Assembly (NCBI RefSeq): GCF_000003605.2
Contig: NW_003146297.1
Location: 109,086-131,676, forward strand
Origin: Saccoglossus kowalevskii
Taxonomy: Eukaryota > Hemichordata > Enteropneusta > Harrimaniidae
Length of the DNA stretch: 22,591 bases
Direction: 5' to 3'
The position numbers and the translations under genes are program-made. Positions 1 to 12,100 of the stretch are shown here, piece after piece; position 1 is the stretch's first letter, and every line of letters begins with the position of its first letter. The notes below the pieces were generated by a model. It saw only the letters and a list, made by a program, of their open reading frames with translations, had not been told where the DNA came from and did no database searches.

Positions 1-500
1 TAGTTTTCGATAAATATTTGTGCATATTAATCAACTAATTTGCATAATTAACCAATTTCCAACTTTTACACTGATATCTCAGGTACTAATCATCACATAT
101 CAATGAATGTTTGTACATGGATGCTGTAGGACAATAGACAGACCTGGATAATTGTGGGTTAAAATCTGTACATATTAATTACCTAATTTGCATAATTAAC
201 CAAATTTTAAGCTTTCACACTGATATCTAAAGTACTAATTATTCCATTTCAATGAAACTTAGTACAAAAATGCTCTAGGACAATGTACAAACCTAATTAG
301 TTTGGGGTAAAAATCTGTTCATATTAATTCCCTAATTAGCATAATAATTCATAATTTTTTGGTTCTAATCACATTTCAATTAAACTTGGTACATAGATTT
401 GTTGTTACATTGCGCAGACCTCATTAGTTTTACACAAATCTGTTCATATTAATTTTCTGATTTGCATAATTAGTTTTCAGCTAAGTAATTTCAAATTATA
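1..500 (+). repeat. Left array of ~148-bp AT-rich tandem repeat (about 3.5 units)
   Basis: The segment CATATTAAT-(N)-AATTTGCATAATTA recurs at 23, 171, 320 and 445, so the period is 148, 149 and then 125. Each unit also carries ACTGATATCT, a TTTCAATGAAACTTAGTAC-like segment, and CTAGGACAATG followed by ACCT and a T-rich stretch. The array runs off the left edge. The same unit occurs in reverse orientation at the right end of the window. Confidence 0.85.
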
Positions 501-895
501 TTTAATGTGTCTCCAATACTCTCAGCACATGGGAGTTCTTTCTAAGCTTTCTTTAATTTTTTTTATATTTTAGTTTAGTGAATTGTCTTTCAATATTGTA
601 TGTATTGCATATAGCCATTTGTATTGTATAGTATTGTGTTGTGTCTGTTCTAGGTATGCCTGTTTTGTTAGATTATCAACTGGGAGTTCCTTTATATGCA
701 ACCAGTAATTAATAGCTTGAACTTTTACACTAAGCAGTAGTGGATAATGCAGTTTCACTGCGCTTATTTTGGAGATGCACTGCTAATAGAGCAAATATGT
801 TTTTTATCAGTAATAATACTTTATTAGTTACAACAAATTGACGTCTTTAATATATTACCGTATATTACCGGGTATATTTTCAGGGCTTTAACTTA
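501..895. other. Non-coding AT-rich stretch, nothing recognised
   Basis: No open frame with protein-like composition and no match to the other repeats in the window. It includes a short duplicated TATATTACCG near 850-870. Confidence 0.5.
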
Positions 896-1069
896 AATAC
901 TGTAGAATACTTTATTTTCGCTGAAGGGATGATTCCTTGAAAATAAAATCCAGCGAATATACTTTTTTCCTATATTTCTCATTAAACTCATCAAAAATCA
1001 GTGAAAATAAATTCCATACAAAATGCCCAAAAAGCCTTTTCATCGAAAATAAAGTATTCCACAGTATTC
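896..1069 (+). mobile_element. MITE family A, copy 1
   Basis: The left end AATACTGTAGAATACTTTAT and right end ATAAAGTATTCCACAGTATT are inverted repeats of one another with one mismatch. The interior holds alternating TTCGCTGAA / CAGTGAAAATAAA motifs and a CCCAAAAAGCCTTTTC block shared with the two other copies. Short size, terminal inverted repeats and lack of coding capacity fit a miniature inverted-repeat element. Confidence 0.8.
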
Positions 1070-1629
1070 TGAAATAGTCAAATGTTCCCAAATTTCTGTA
1101 GACAAATTTAAATTATCAAAATATCTTTACCCTATCAAGTCAGTTTGGGTTTCCAAGGCACCTTCATGACTTCTTAAAATTTCAAAATCTGATATTTTGC
1201 TTTCAATTCCCTGGGTTAAATTGTTGCTTAGTCATAACATGTAAAAAAAGGTTTGTTCATCACTATGATGCTTGTAATGTTCTTCTATTTTCAGGAGTTT
1301 TAAGACAATTATGGCCACTACAGCTCTATAGGGGATCCAGTATGGAGTCTGGTGTTGACTAGCTCCTGCTGTGATTATCCGTACATTCTGCACAATATAG
1401 AAGAAGTGGAACAACTCTAGAACTGGAAAACTGAAAAGGATAAATCTGCTTGGAATTGTGTGGAACCAAAAAACTTAATGATAGCTTTATTTTTGCATTT
1501 GAGCCAGTGAATATATACTTGCCAAGAAACATTGACTTATCAGTATTACAACATTATTTTTTTTTTTCACTGAATTATTTTTTCTTGCCATTGAAAACAA
1601 GATACTCAATATAATTGAGTAATTATTTT
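1070..1629. other. Upstream non-coding region
   Basis: The short open frames here have no recognisable domain. No repeat from elsewhere in the window is seen. It is probably intergenic sequence upstream of the IBTK promoter. Confidence 0.4.
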
Positions 1630-1734
1630 TATATATAAGAAAGCTGTGGATTTTATCCATGTGTGTTGGTGTTCAGCACTGCTGAATGTGAACCTGAATT
1701 TGAACACTACAGAAATATTGAGTTAACAACTTCT
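1630..1734 (+). promoter_or_regulatory. Candidate TATA box and 5' untranslated exon of IBTK
   Basis: TATATATAAG at 1630-1639 is followed about 25 bases later by a pyrimidine-flanked CA (TTATCCATG) that could be an initiator. A full-consensus splice donor, TTCT|GTAAGTAT, lies at 1735. It would pair with the acceptor at 2380-2381 just before the IBTK start codon, giving a first exon of about 75-80 bases. This is an inference from spacing only; TATA-like strings are common in such AT-rich DNA. Confidence 0.2.
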
Positions 1735-2381
1735 GTAAGTATATTGTTCCTTGTTGTGCTATTATTAGAATTGATACTAATAATCTGGCTAACTTACAGG
1801 ATTTTAAAGATTAACATGATGTAATTTTATGTTTGTTCTGTGTTTTTTTTCGGTCCAGTTCGAAAAGCGTTTCAAGTTTTTCTTTCCCAAGTAATTATTT
1901 TACTAAATGCATGTGTTTACTTTGCTTGTAAAGCTAAAAATAGTGAGATTTGCTTCTGGCCTGAGACATTAAATACATGGTGCTATGTTGACCAGAAACA
2001 ATTATTTTTTATAGACACAATGATAATGAATATTAACATTGTTTTCATTGTGTAACCTGAAAAGTTATTTTACACTCATCTTTAAACTTGGGTACCTTAT
2101 CGATCCGTATAAAGGTTTTAAGTTTGTTTATCTCAACTGAATACTGTAAAATACTTTATTTTTGCTTGGAATTAATTTTCGCTGAAGTAATGATTCAGTG
2201 AAAATAAAATCTCGCGAATATACTATATTTCTATATTTTACTTTCAATTCGGCAAAAATCAGTGAAAATAAATTCCATACAAAACACTCAAAAAGCCTTT
2301 TCAGCGAGAATTAATTCCAGCTAAAATAAAGTATTTCACAGTATTTCACATTTTTTGACATGTCTTGTGCTGTTTTTCCAG
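1735..2381 (+). other. Presumed intron in the IBTK 5' untranslated region
   Basis: The 3' end is firm (acceptor at 2380-2381); the 5' end depends on the candidate donor GTAAGTAT at 1735. The 71-codon open frame at 1840-2055 has no recognisable features. The distal third is occupied by a MITE at 2140-2345. Confidence 0.3.
2140..2345 (+). mobile_element. MITE family A, copy 2, abutting the start-exon acceptor
   Basis: It begins AATACTGTAAAATACTTTAT and ends ATAAAGTATTTCACAGTATT, an imperfect terminal inverted repeat. The interior CAGTGAAAATAAA, CTCGCGAATATACTATATTT and CAAAAAGCCTTTTCAGCG blocks match copy 1 closely and in the same orientation. Its right end is 36 bases from the first base of the exon carrying the IBTK start codon. 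Confidence 0.83.
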
Positions 2382-2388
2382 GACCATG
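2380..2388 (+). promoter_or_regulatory. Splice acceptor plus Kozak start of IBTK
   Basis: The sequence CCAG|GACCATGG places a pyrimidine-led acceptor four bases before an ATG with purine at -3 and G at +4. This shows that the mRNA has an upstream non-coding exon and fixes the start codon choice. Confidence 0.75.
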
Positions 2389-2712
2389 GATACACATCTA
2401 TTAGACTGTGACTGTACATCGAAATGTCGATCCAAACAACACGCATCAGACTTACTGACCCTGGTCACTAGGGGCAACCTGTCTCAAATCCAGGCATATT
2501 TCAACCACTGTTACAACAGCTGTACCATCACCGATGAATTTGGTAGAAATGTACTGCACATGGCTGCATCATGTCGCAAATGGGAAGTAGTGGATTGGCT
2601 GTTGACGGAGAAGAAAATCAACCACCAAGTGAAAGATATTGAGTCTGGCTGGACTGCCTTACATCGAAGTATTTTCTATGGTCAAATAACCAGTGCACTG
2701 CATCTTATACAT
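2386..2712 (+). CDS. IBTK: IBTK coding exon 1: N-terminus and ankyrin repeats
   Basis: The exon starts at 2382 after acceptor TTTTTCCAG; four untranslated bases precede the ATG. It encodes residues 1-109. Visible motifs are CTSKCRS near residue 10, DEFGRNVLHMAASC (first ankyrin repeat) and ESGWTALHRSIFYG (second ankyrin repeat); the last is near-identical to vertebrate IBTK as I recall it. It ends in phase 0 at donor GTAAGTAT. An in-frame ATG seven codons upstream lies inside the polypyrimidine tract and is not used in the spliced mRNA. Confidence 0.93.
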
Positions 2713-5700
2713 GTAAGTATATTAACATCAGTGTACAATGTAGAATAAGTTGAAAAAGCGACATACTATTTTAGCGAATTGTGGTAAAATGACGTAATAG
2801 CGAAATGTTGATTTAACGAATCTCTCTCTCTTGTCTTTGTTTATTTCCTGTTTTCGCAATACTTGTCTGTTGCCTGCCAAAACAAAACTATCAAGTGTAA
2901 TAAGGAAGCGCTCAAGATTATTACGTTTTCTGAGTTGTTTACAAACTGTGTGTGTAGAGTAAAATACGTTGTTTGGCCACCATTTTGAATTTATAATGAA
3001 GTCATTAGCGACATCCTAAATTAGCGAATTAGTTCTCTTGTTAAATTCGTTAAAAAGACATGCTCGCGAAAAAGACATGTTTTACAGTATTTCTTCAGAA
3101 TATATTCATCTTAAACTCTATAATTGACCTTAGATTCAAATCACTGCTGAGATGTCATTGTGAACAAGACAGCCTCAAAATTTGTGTTCCTTTTCTTCTA
3201 CCATCACATCTGCTGTTCCAAATACCATGGTTACGTAGGTCATAAGATCAGCTGACGTGATGAGGAGAGAGCACACTATTTGAAATGCGGAAACTAGATT
3301 TTGGAGGCTACATGTATTTCTGTCCATGGTTTTTTACCAAATGTTGAGATTTTATCATTTATCTGTATTTAAATTTAAAATATTATTAATGTCAATAATA
3401 ATTTACTAAATATGAAATTCCATATATAACTTTACTAGGGTCTTAGCTCAGTCCCTATTTCAATCCTGCTTCAAATTTATTATTACTGTGTAAGTAATTT
3501 ACATTTTGGTAATACCGGTAGTTTTCTCATGTGACTATTAAAATATTTTATTGCACATGCAACTGAAACCACATTATGTGTAAAAGTGATCTCCGTTTAA
3601 ATGCCAAAAAGGATTGACCCTGGATGAGTGTGCCATAGACTCAAAAGGAAAGCAAAATCTACTGGCCAAGATTCACTTACTAAGGGATGCAACTTTGGAG
3701 GATCCTTGGTTGATGCTAAGATAGTTCATTAAATTGTCATTTTGATCGGAAGATGGTCACACAGTCCTGTCACATGAAATATAGTTTCTGTGAAAAAGTG
3801 TCATCTTTTGCATTTGCAAATTACTCACACACAAAGAAATTCTTGAGAAACAACAATGACATTTAATGCCTTGAACTGGTGCCTTGAACAAAAATAATTT
3901 TAACATTTTTGAAAGATTTTATTTTTGTGTTTCAAAATTGTCAAACATTACTATGTAACCCAATATTGAGTGATAAGAATCACTCAAAATCAAAAGTCAC
4001 TGTAGTGCGAACAGTTATGAATTGGCAGTAATGTTTGTTGAAGTCTCCAGTTCTCATAGACTTATGGATTTTGACATTACAGCATGGTGCTAGTCTGACA
4101 AGCCAAGACAAAGAAGCACTGACACCACTAGATATTATTAGGCTAGACAGGCCAGCATATGTGGAGTTTCAACCCACTGGTCCAACTGATGTGTACACCT
4201 GGGGGACAAATGCTAATTTTACTTTGGGGCATAGTAACCAGCAAAGTCGCAAACATCCTGATCTGGTAGAAGAATTTGCAAAGAAAAGTATAAGTATCAA
4301 ACAGGTATGTGCATTCGTTCAAAGTTTGATCTCTGGTAGATAGGCAGATTTGCATAAAGGATTAGCAAGGATTAATAATATGAGATTATCATGACAATAC
4401 CGCAAAGTATACATAAAGGCGGTATATAGTGATGATTTCGATGCAACCATACTGCCTGAGTTCATACTTCCCGGTATAATATTTATTCAACACTAAAACA
4501 AACTGCAGTGAGTTGTTCTATGGTCGTATAAAATTAAAATAAAATAAACTAAAATACAGTAAATTTAACAAACTAAACAGAATGCTAAATAAAGCTAAAT
4601 AACATTACAAACACAGAAAGAATCACAATATACTAGTACTTGTACAATACAATACAATAACTATATTGCTAAGAAGTGAAAAATCATGCTTGTGATAACC
4701 TTTTTGTTACGATATAACCATTTTTCCCTGCTTTTAGACATAATTTATTGAGAGAATATATGTCAAAATAATGACAAATGAATGTTTGCATGAGTGATGG
4801 CATGTAATCTGAACAAATGATAGTGTCATTGTTGGTGATGTAGTTCATTTTAATGAGTGCTACAGAGCACAGTTACCAGAAGAACGGTTAGGAAACTCTC
4901 TCACTTCTTTTGTTAGGGTGTGTGTCTCATTTAACATTTAAAACAAAGGGAATTAGCATATTGCTGACGTTGCAATGATCGCAATTTTCATAAAATTTCA
5001 TATTTTTTCAAAGACGATTCCTTCGATTGGGGTTTTTTTTTTTTGGTAACAAAATTTCCCGCTTTATACAGCATGGTCAGGATTTAGCAGGAAAAAAAGA
5101 ACACTGAAATAAAAAAAAAATATATTCAGATTAAAACTGGACTATGAAACCATACAACTTCCTGTGTCATTTACAGCGGTCATGAAAAAAAAAAAAATAG
5201 CCGACATTGCTATCTTGGAGTAAAATGTCTAACACTTTGATAAAATGAAACTAACATTGTTTAAACTATCATAGTTTCCTCATAAAAGACTCATAGATTA
5301 TAATTCAATGTACAAAATAAACAGAGATGCATTTTTGGGATACAAATCTTCGTCACCATGTTGGACATCAGCAGACACAGACTTACGATCGCCCTACGTA
5401 ACCTAGTATTTAACCCACAGAAATGATAACAATGTATTAAAATATTAATTTAACAATGCGTTGTACTAAAATAGAATTTAATCCTGATTTTTCAGCAATT
5501 TTTTCCGAATTGTTACGACAAAGGCAGCCAAAATTTCTTTATCTGAACAAAAATGTTGCACAGGCTTGATCTTATACTAGTAAACTATTTTGGGCTATCA
5601 CAAAATTATCACAAGAAGTATGCACTAGATATTGACTAATATGATTGCCAGACTACCTTGTTCCTTCTTGGTAGTATTCTCAAGATAACATGATATTATA

Positions 5701-8700
5701 TTCTCATTCAGGTCGTGGTATGTAAGTACCACTCTGTGTTCCTATCTCATAATGGTCAAGTCTATACATGTGGACATGGTCAGGGTGGCCGACTAGGACA
5801 CGGCAATGAGCAAACATACCTAACTCCTAGAAGTCTTGACACCATGGCTGATATCAAGTGTACACAAATTGCTGCTGCCAGAGACCACACTGTTATGCTG
5901 GCTGAAGGGTTAGTAAACACCAAGTATTTTTGTTTGTCTTTTCTTGCAATATCCTTTTTAGCTCCGCTGTCGACTTTGTCGAGCGGAGCTTATCATATGA
6001 GTGATTGTCCGTCGTCGTCGTCCGTCGTCCGTGTCAATGTTTTACTTTTTCGACTTCTTCTTGAAAACTACAAGCCTGAATGCTTTGATACTTGGTGTAT
6101 ATGTACCTTGGGTAGACCTCTCTTAGGTTTGTTCATTTCATGTTGATATCTTCAATTCTCTAATTTTGGTGAATATTTTTGTCATTTTTGGTAAAAAGTG
6201 ATATTTTTGACTTCTTGTTAAAAACCGCAAGTGCAATTGCTTTGATACTACATATATAGGTACTACATGTGGACCTCTCTCAGATTTGTTCATTTTGTAA
6301 TGATATCTTCAATTCTCTAATTTTGGTGAATATTTTTGTAATTTTTGGTAAAAAGTGATATTTTCGACTTCTTGTTAAAAACCAATAGTTCAATTGCTTT
6401 GATATTACATATATAGATACTACATGTAGACCTTTCTCAGATTTGTTCATTTTGTGATGATATCTTCAATTCTCTAATTTTGGTGAATATTTTTGTCATT
6501 TTTGGTAAAAAGTGATATTTTCGACTTCTTTTTAAAAACTGTAAGTCCGATTGCTTTGATACTATACATATTGTACATTTTCTAATGATGTCTTCAGTTC
6601 TTTAATTGAAATGTGCATTGCTAACAGCGGAGCTATCTCAGCCAATAGGCTGCTTGTTATGTCTTTTTTTTCGATGTCATTTTTCAGGGGTGTGGTCTAC
6701 ACATGTGGTTTGAATTCCTGCCACCAGCTGGGACAGCCACAACTGGGATCAAAGTACACTACACCAAAACCGATACTGACCAAGTTATTGAAAGGCAAAG
6801 TTATTACCGGCATAGAGGCATGTAGGTTTCATACTGTGTTATATTGTTCTGATACTGTCTTCACATTTGGACTCAATGCAGGACAATTAGGTGAGTTTTA
6901 TCTATTAATTTAAAAATTTTACAAATGTGTTCGACTTCAGAATGTGTTCACTTTGTTTTAATTCTTTACATAATCATGGAGAAAGGGTGACAGAGAAAGC
7001 ATTTGCATCAAGCAAAAACATCAAGCAACAAACAATGAAAATGCATTTGAAGCCCTATTTTATTAGCTAAACATAATGGCAGACATACAGTAACTTATAC
7101 AGTTATATTATGGCTTGAATTTTTGCTATCACTTTTAACAATACAAGGTGCATTTTGCATTAATTGTTGAATTCCAAATATGTTGATGATGGAACTTTTC
7201 ACCGGTATGCAGACATTGTTGGTGCCACACTGCATCTACAAGATTTTGAAATTCAAGCTGAACGTAAAGTGGGATAAACATGCAATGTAGAAACACCTGC
7301 ACTCGAAAATGGCATCTCCTTTTAAGATATTTCTGCATTGCCTGCCCAGTTCTAAAATATTCTAATGAATTCTGTGTATTGAATTCTACCAAGCCTGTAG
7401 TAGGTGCATGTATACATACTATGATAAATCAGGCTACTTTATCTGAGTATTGATTCAGTTTGTCTCATTAAAGTGGCATTTAGCTTTCGTAATGTTGTTA
7501 GAACTCACGATATATAGGCTTGTGATATATATAGGGCTTGTGAAAATGTGCGGATAGCGAGAAATTATTTTTTTCCGGTGGCCCACCCGTAAACAAAGAC
7601 CCGAATGTCAGCTACTCATCTTTGTTATTGAAATCACTTGACCTAGGGAGTCTTGAGCTAATGTGAAAGCGAGGCTCACAGCAGACTGCGCCATGTTCAT
7701 CATGCCCGGTAAACGTAGTTGACCTACAGTTAGTGATTCAGCGAAAAAAAACGGCAATGGAAACTTGTTTATTCTGGAAGTATCCGACTTGAAAATCAGT
7801 ATGTGCCTTTAAATCCTTTATAAATCAAGATAAAACTGCTGGGTTTTCATTACAAAGTTAGTATGGGAAAGCCAAGTCTGCAGCAATTCATTCCTGGGAA
7901 ATGGCTTTGGAAAAATGTCATTGAATTATCACACCAGAATTGCTTTAAAAGTTTTATAATCCACATCTTTTAATTTTATTGCAGGTTTCCCTAAAGGAGA
8001 GCAATATATCCAATATCCTAAGAAAGTTTCCTCCCTTGATCACAAGGAGACTGTGATATCACATGTAGCTGCTAGTGCCGCTGTCACTGTGTGTTCTACT
8101 GTCAAAGGAGACATCTATATACTACATGGGTATCAATGCAGGAAGATAGCCACTAAGTAAGTATGCACTGTCATTTCTCTCCACTTCATATTTGAGGTAC
8201 CGGTATGAAAGAAGTGTGAAAAAGACTGGGGGAGGATATAAAGTGTGGAGCACACTTTTAGAAAAGGACAGAGGGTGGGTGAGAAAGTAATAGAGTACTG
8301 ATGCATTAACCATGAAGCATGGACACGCTAATACAATAGAGTGCGAACATTGAAATAAATATTGCCATGATTGACCTCCATGACTTGGGAAAATAGTCGG
8401 TCAAAAACATAGACTACAAATTATTGACAGACTTGCAAGTTGACTTGCAAAATAACTGGTTGAAAACATTGACAATGAGCCGATGACGAAATTGAAATAA
8501 ATAAAAGCAGGCTCAGACTAACTTGAAAAATAGCCAGGCAGAAACACAAACTTTTCTCGATTTCATATCTTGACATGTGACATTTGAATCTAGAAAAATA
8601 TTGTTCGAACTTGGTTAAAAAATGTAACTAACTTTTCTAGTGTACATATACTTTTGTGGCTAGACGTGAAAACAAATTAAAGTTCTTTGAAACATCCCTC

Positions 8701-9105
8701 TGATGTCTATTTATTGTGTTTGTTTTGCAGGCAAATCAATGTTATAAAGTTGGTTGCACATGGTGGAAACTTAGATAATGATGTAGATAAAGATTTATTA
8801 CAAAGGGAGAAAGGAGATGAACTTACTGTGTTAGTATTAACTGCTTCTGGAAAGGTAAGGTATATGTTTTCTTCATTCCTCCAAATTTTAAACCCCCCTT
8901 CACTTCTTTTTCTGTGTTATAACAAATTTTACCTATTTTTTATTATTTTAGTAATCTCATATTATTTCGTATTTTAGTGATTTTGTATAATTTAGTGATT
9001 GTATTTTATCTACCATATTGTTTTCTGTGTTTTTTTTTTGAACCTTGTGACCAATTCCTTTCCCTCCGGGGATTGTGTAAGAGTCAATAAGTAAATAAAA
9101 TAAAA

Positions 9106-9136
<31 letters not shown>

Positions 9137-12100
9137 ATAGATAGATAGATAAAAGCAAATTGATTTGGCTGTTGCATGTACAACTGTAACAAAATACATT
9201 ACTGTGTTCTATTTGTATCTATTTGTTTGTACTTTCAGTTTGTTCTATTTTAGCATAATCTAAATGTGTGGATTCTTTTTGCGACAGAATAAATAGCTCT
9301 GAAAATAAACTCACAAATAGCGGACAGCATGGAAATTCAGATTCATATAAAATAAGACAGATCTGCTCAGTCGTGAATCATATTATGGATATATGTATGT
9401 GACATGTTCCCAGAAAAGTGTTATGACTTATCACTTAGTGGTGTCTATCAAAATAAAAAAACACTGCCCAATAAACACTTTCTGCAAACTCATTGTAGCT
9501 TGTTTACCATACATACTTTTAGGTTTTTTGCTGGAAACGTTCTGATAAAAGTGTTTTGAAAAGATGCTGTTGGAACTACAGTCGTCAGATCTTCATGTCA
9601 GACATGGCCATCAGTAAACAACACATGGCATTTATAACACCACATGGTGAGGCATTCATGGCATGCTTCAGTAAGAAGAAAACCAAGACATCACCTGCTT
9701 CAAGTTTACTTGCAAGGAGTCCATCGGTAGAAGCATTCACTTTGTCAGCTGAGGTAGAGTTATTGGAGAAGGAGGAGATAGAGGAAATCTCTCTGCAGAG
9801 GTTGGCACTTGTTAACAGAGCTGTCAGAATCACATCTGATCCTTCCGGGCAGAATTTTGCTGTTTTACAGTCGGATCCCAAAACCAGGTAAAAAGATGTA
9901 TAAAGCTTTTAAAATTTGTTTTTATTTGAATGTACCACGCAAGAGTATGATTCAATTAATTAATTCATAAGGATTGTTAGAAGATTTAATTTAGTCTACA
10001 TTAGATCTCAGAAACTTTGCTGCAACTGTTACAAGACCATTTCTTGTATGATAAATGAGCACTTGTCTTGCATGTGCAACATGACCATTTTTTGTTTGGT
10101 GCCAACTGTGGAAATGCTGTTCCATCTTTTGTTATAGATAATTTTCAGGTTTTTATTAACATTTTATGGAAAAACCTGTTGTTAGTATTGTCTTATGCAG
10201 CATTTCACTTGGACAAATGTCACATTTAGTCAAATTTATTAAGATTTAAGCACTCATTATTGCTTCATTTGTTTTCATTTGACAGTTTGGTTGATGTGCC
10301 TAGTGTTAGTGACTCTGGTATTGGTAAACAACTGAAAACATTTCTTGAAGAAACCAACAGTCTTGATAATATTCATGATGTTATCCTTAAAGTGAGTAAC
10401 TTTATTTTGTCTGTTTTAGTGATTTTAGTGCATATAGTATTTGCAATATTTAAGTGTCAAAATGTGTCTACAATTACTGGTTTTAGTAGTCACCACTATG
10501 TCAACTTTTCTTGGTTCACTGATAATCTATTTTTGTGAGAAAAATGGTAAAATAATATGCATAAAATGTCATTTTAACAATGGTTTCCATAGACCACAAT
10601 TTTCTCATTAAAAACCCACTAAAATTATTGTAATTTTTTGTAATACTTATAAACATCCAGATGTACCTTATAAGTCATTTTGGTAAAATGCCCTAAAACA
10701 GACAAAACATGCCTTTTCACTGTATTTTATGGATAAATTTTCTCTAAACTAACCCCAAATTTTTAATTAAATTTGTTCGTCCTTGTAAGATGATATATCC
10801 AATATGTAAAAGTGACAATTGTTTTTTTGAATTTGTCTGCAACATTTTATACCTTTATTTGTATTTTTCGATGACTTAGTTATTAAATATGGATCAAATG
10901 GACTTAACTTCACATTGGCTACATCTACAGATCATGTGGGTTTAATTTGTGAAAGGAGACGCAAGAAGTTGACCTTCAAAAGGTTAAATATACCTGATTC
11001 AAAATGTGCTCACATTTATTAGCTCCGCTGTCGACTTTGTGGAGCGGAGCTTATCATATGAGTGATTTAAAGATATTATCATGAAATGAACAAATCTGAG
11101 AGAGTTCAACCTGTAGTGCATATATATATAATATCAAAGAACTCATCCTTGCGGTTTTCAACAAGAAGTCAAAAATATCACTTTTTACCAAAAATGACAA
11201 AAATATTCACCAAAATTAGAGAATTAAAGATATCATCATGAAATGAACAAATCTTAGTGAGGTCTACCCAAGGCTTGTAGTTTTCAAGAAGAAGTTGAAA
11301 AAGTAAAAAGTTGACGCGGACGACGTCGGACATTCTCTGATTTAGATGATGATGAGTGACACAGTTAACACAACATTAATGTACTGCATGCATTTCTGCT
11401 TTCCAGGTACAGGGTCATGAAATTCCTGCTCACAAATACATTCTAGCTTCTCGCTGCGAGTACTTCCGAAAGATTCTGTCTTCACAGAAATCTGAAGGTA
11501 AAAAGTATAAGGTTGATTCATCTTCTGGTCGTTCTGTGCAAGTGATTGAGGTGGAGAAGACTAACTATGAGATGTTTCAGATGCTAGTGCAGTATATATA
11601 CACTGAACATTGTGAAATGCTTAATCCAGGATATAAGATCAAATCTAGCAAGAAATCTGGATGGGAAACCGTAGATTCAGGAATTGATTTTGATCTGGAT
11701 GCTGATTTTGAAGAGTTAGACATATGCGATATTGATGGCAGGGAATCTGCTTTTGAGATTCACAAGGGACAGAAGAAGAAAACACGGAAGGAGAATAAGA
11801 AGTCTGGAAAGAGGAGGAATAAGTCTTTGAATGAAGAAGATGAGAATGATAAAAAGGTTATCAGTGGCCCAGTTAAGAACTTGCAAAGTTTAGCTAAGAA
11901 GTTTGGAGTTCCAGGACTTGCTAATAGGTAAGGCTTGGACTGCTATGATAAATTTAAATTGTTTTAGTGAAAATCCATAAAAACCGCAAAACTATTTGTT
12001 TGGAACAATGTTGTTTTCATTGTATCACAAAAATAAAAGCAAAAGATGCATGTAAATGTTGATTCCAACTCCTGAGGGTGCCTGAGTAAAACCTGGTGGA

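Noticed and set aside
2365..2385. Upstream in-frame ATG giving seven extra N-terminal residues (MCCFSRT)
   Set aside because: It falls in the polypyrimidine tract of the acceptor at 2381 and would be removed with the intron. The downstream ATG has the better context and fits the family N-terminus.
5909..6146. Readthrough of exon 3 into the intron (extended open frame to 6146)
   Set aside because: The consensus donor at 5909 and exon 4 join perfectly in phase. The extension is family B repeat sequence.
8957..9199. Minus-strand open frames rich in IYLFIYLF, resembling a membrane protein
   Set aside because: They translate the AAAT/GATA microsatellite.
9585..9881. 98-codon minus-strand open frame
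   Set aside because: It lies antisense within IBTK exon 7, whose plus-strand reading is clearly conserved. It is a shadow.
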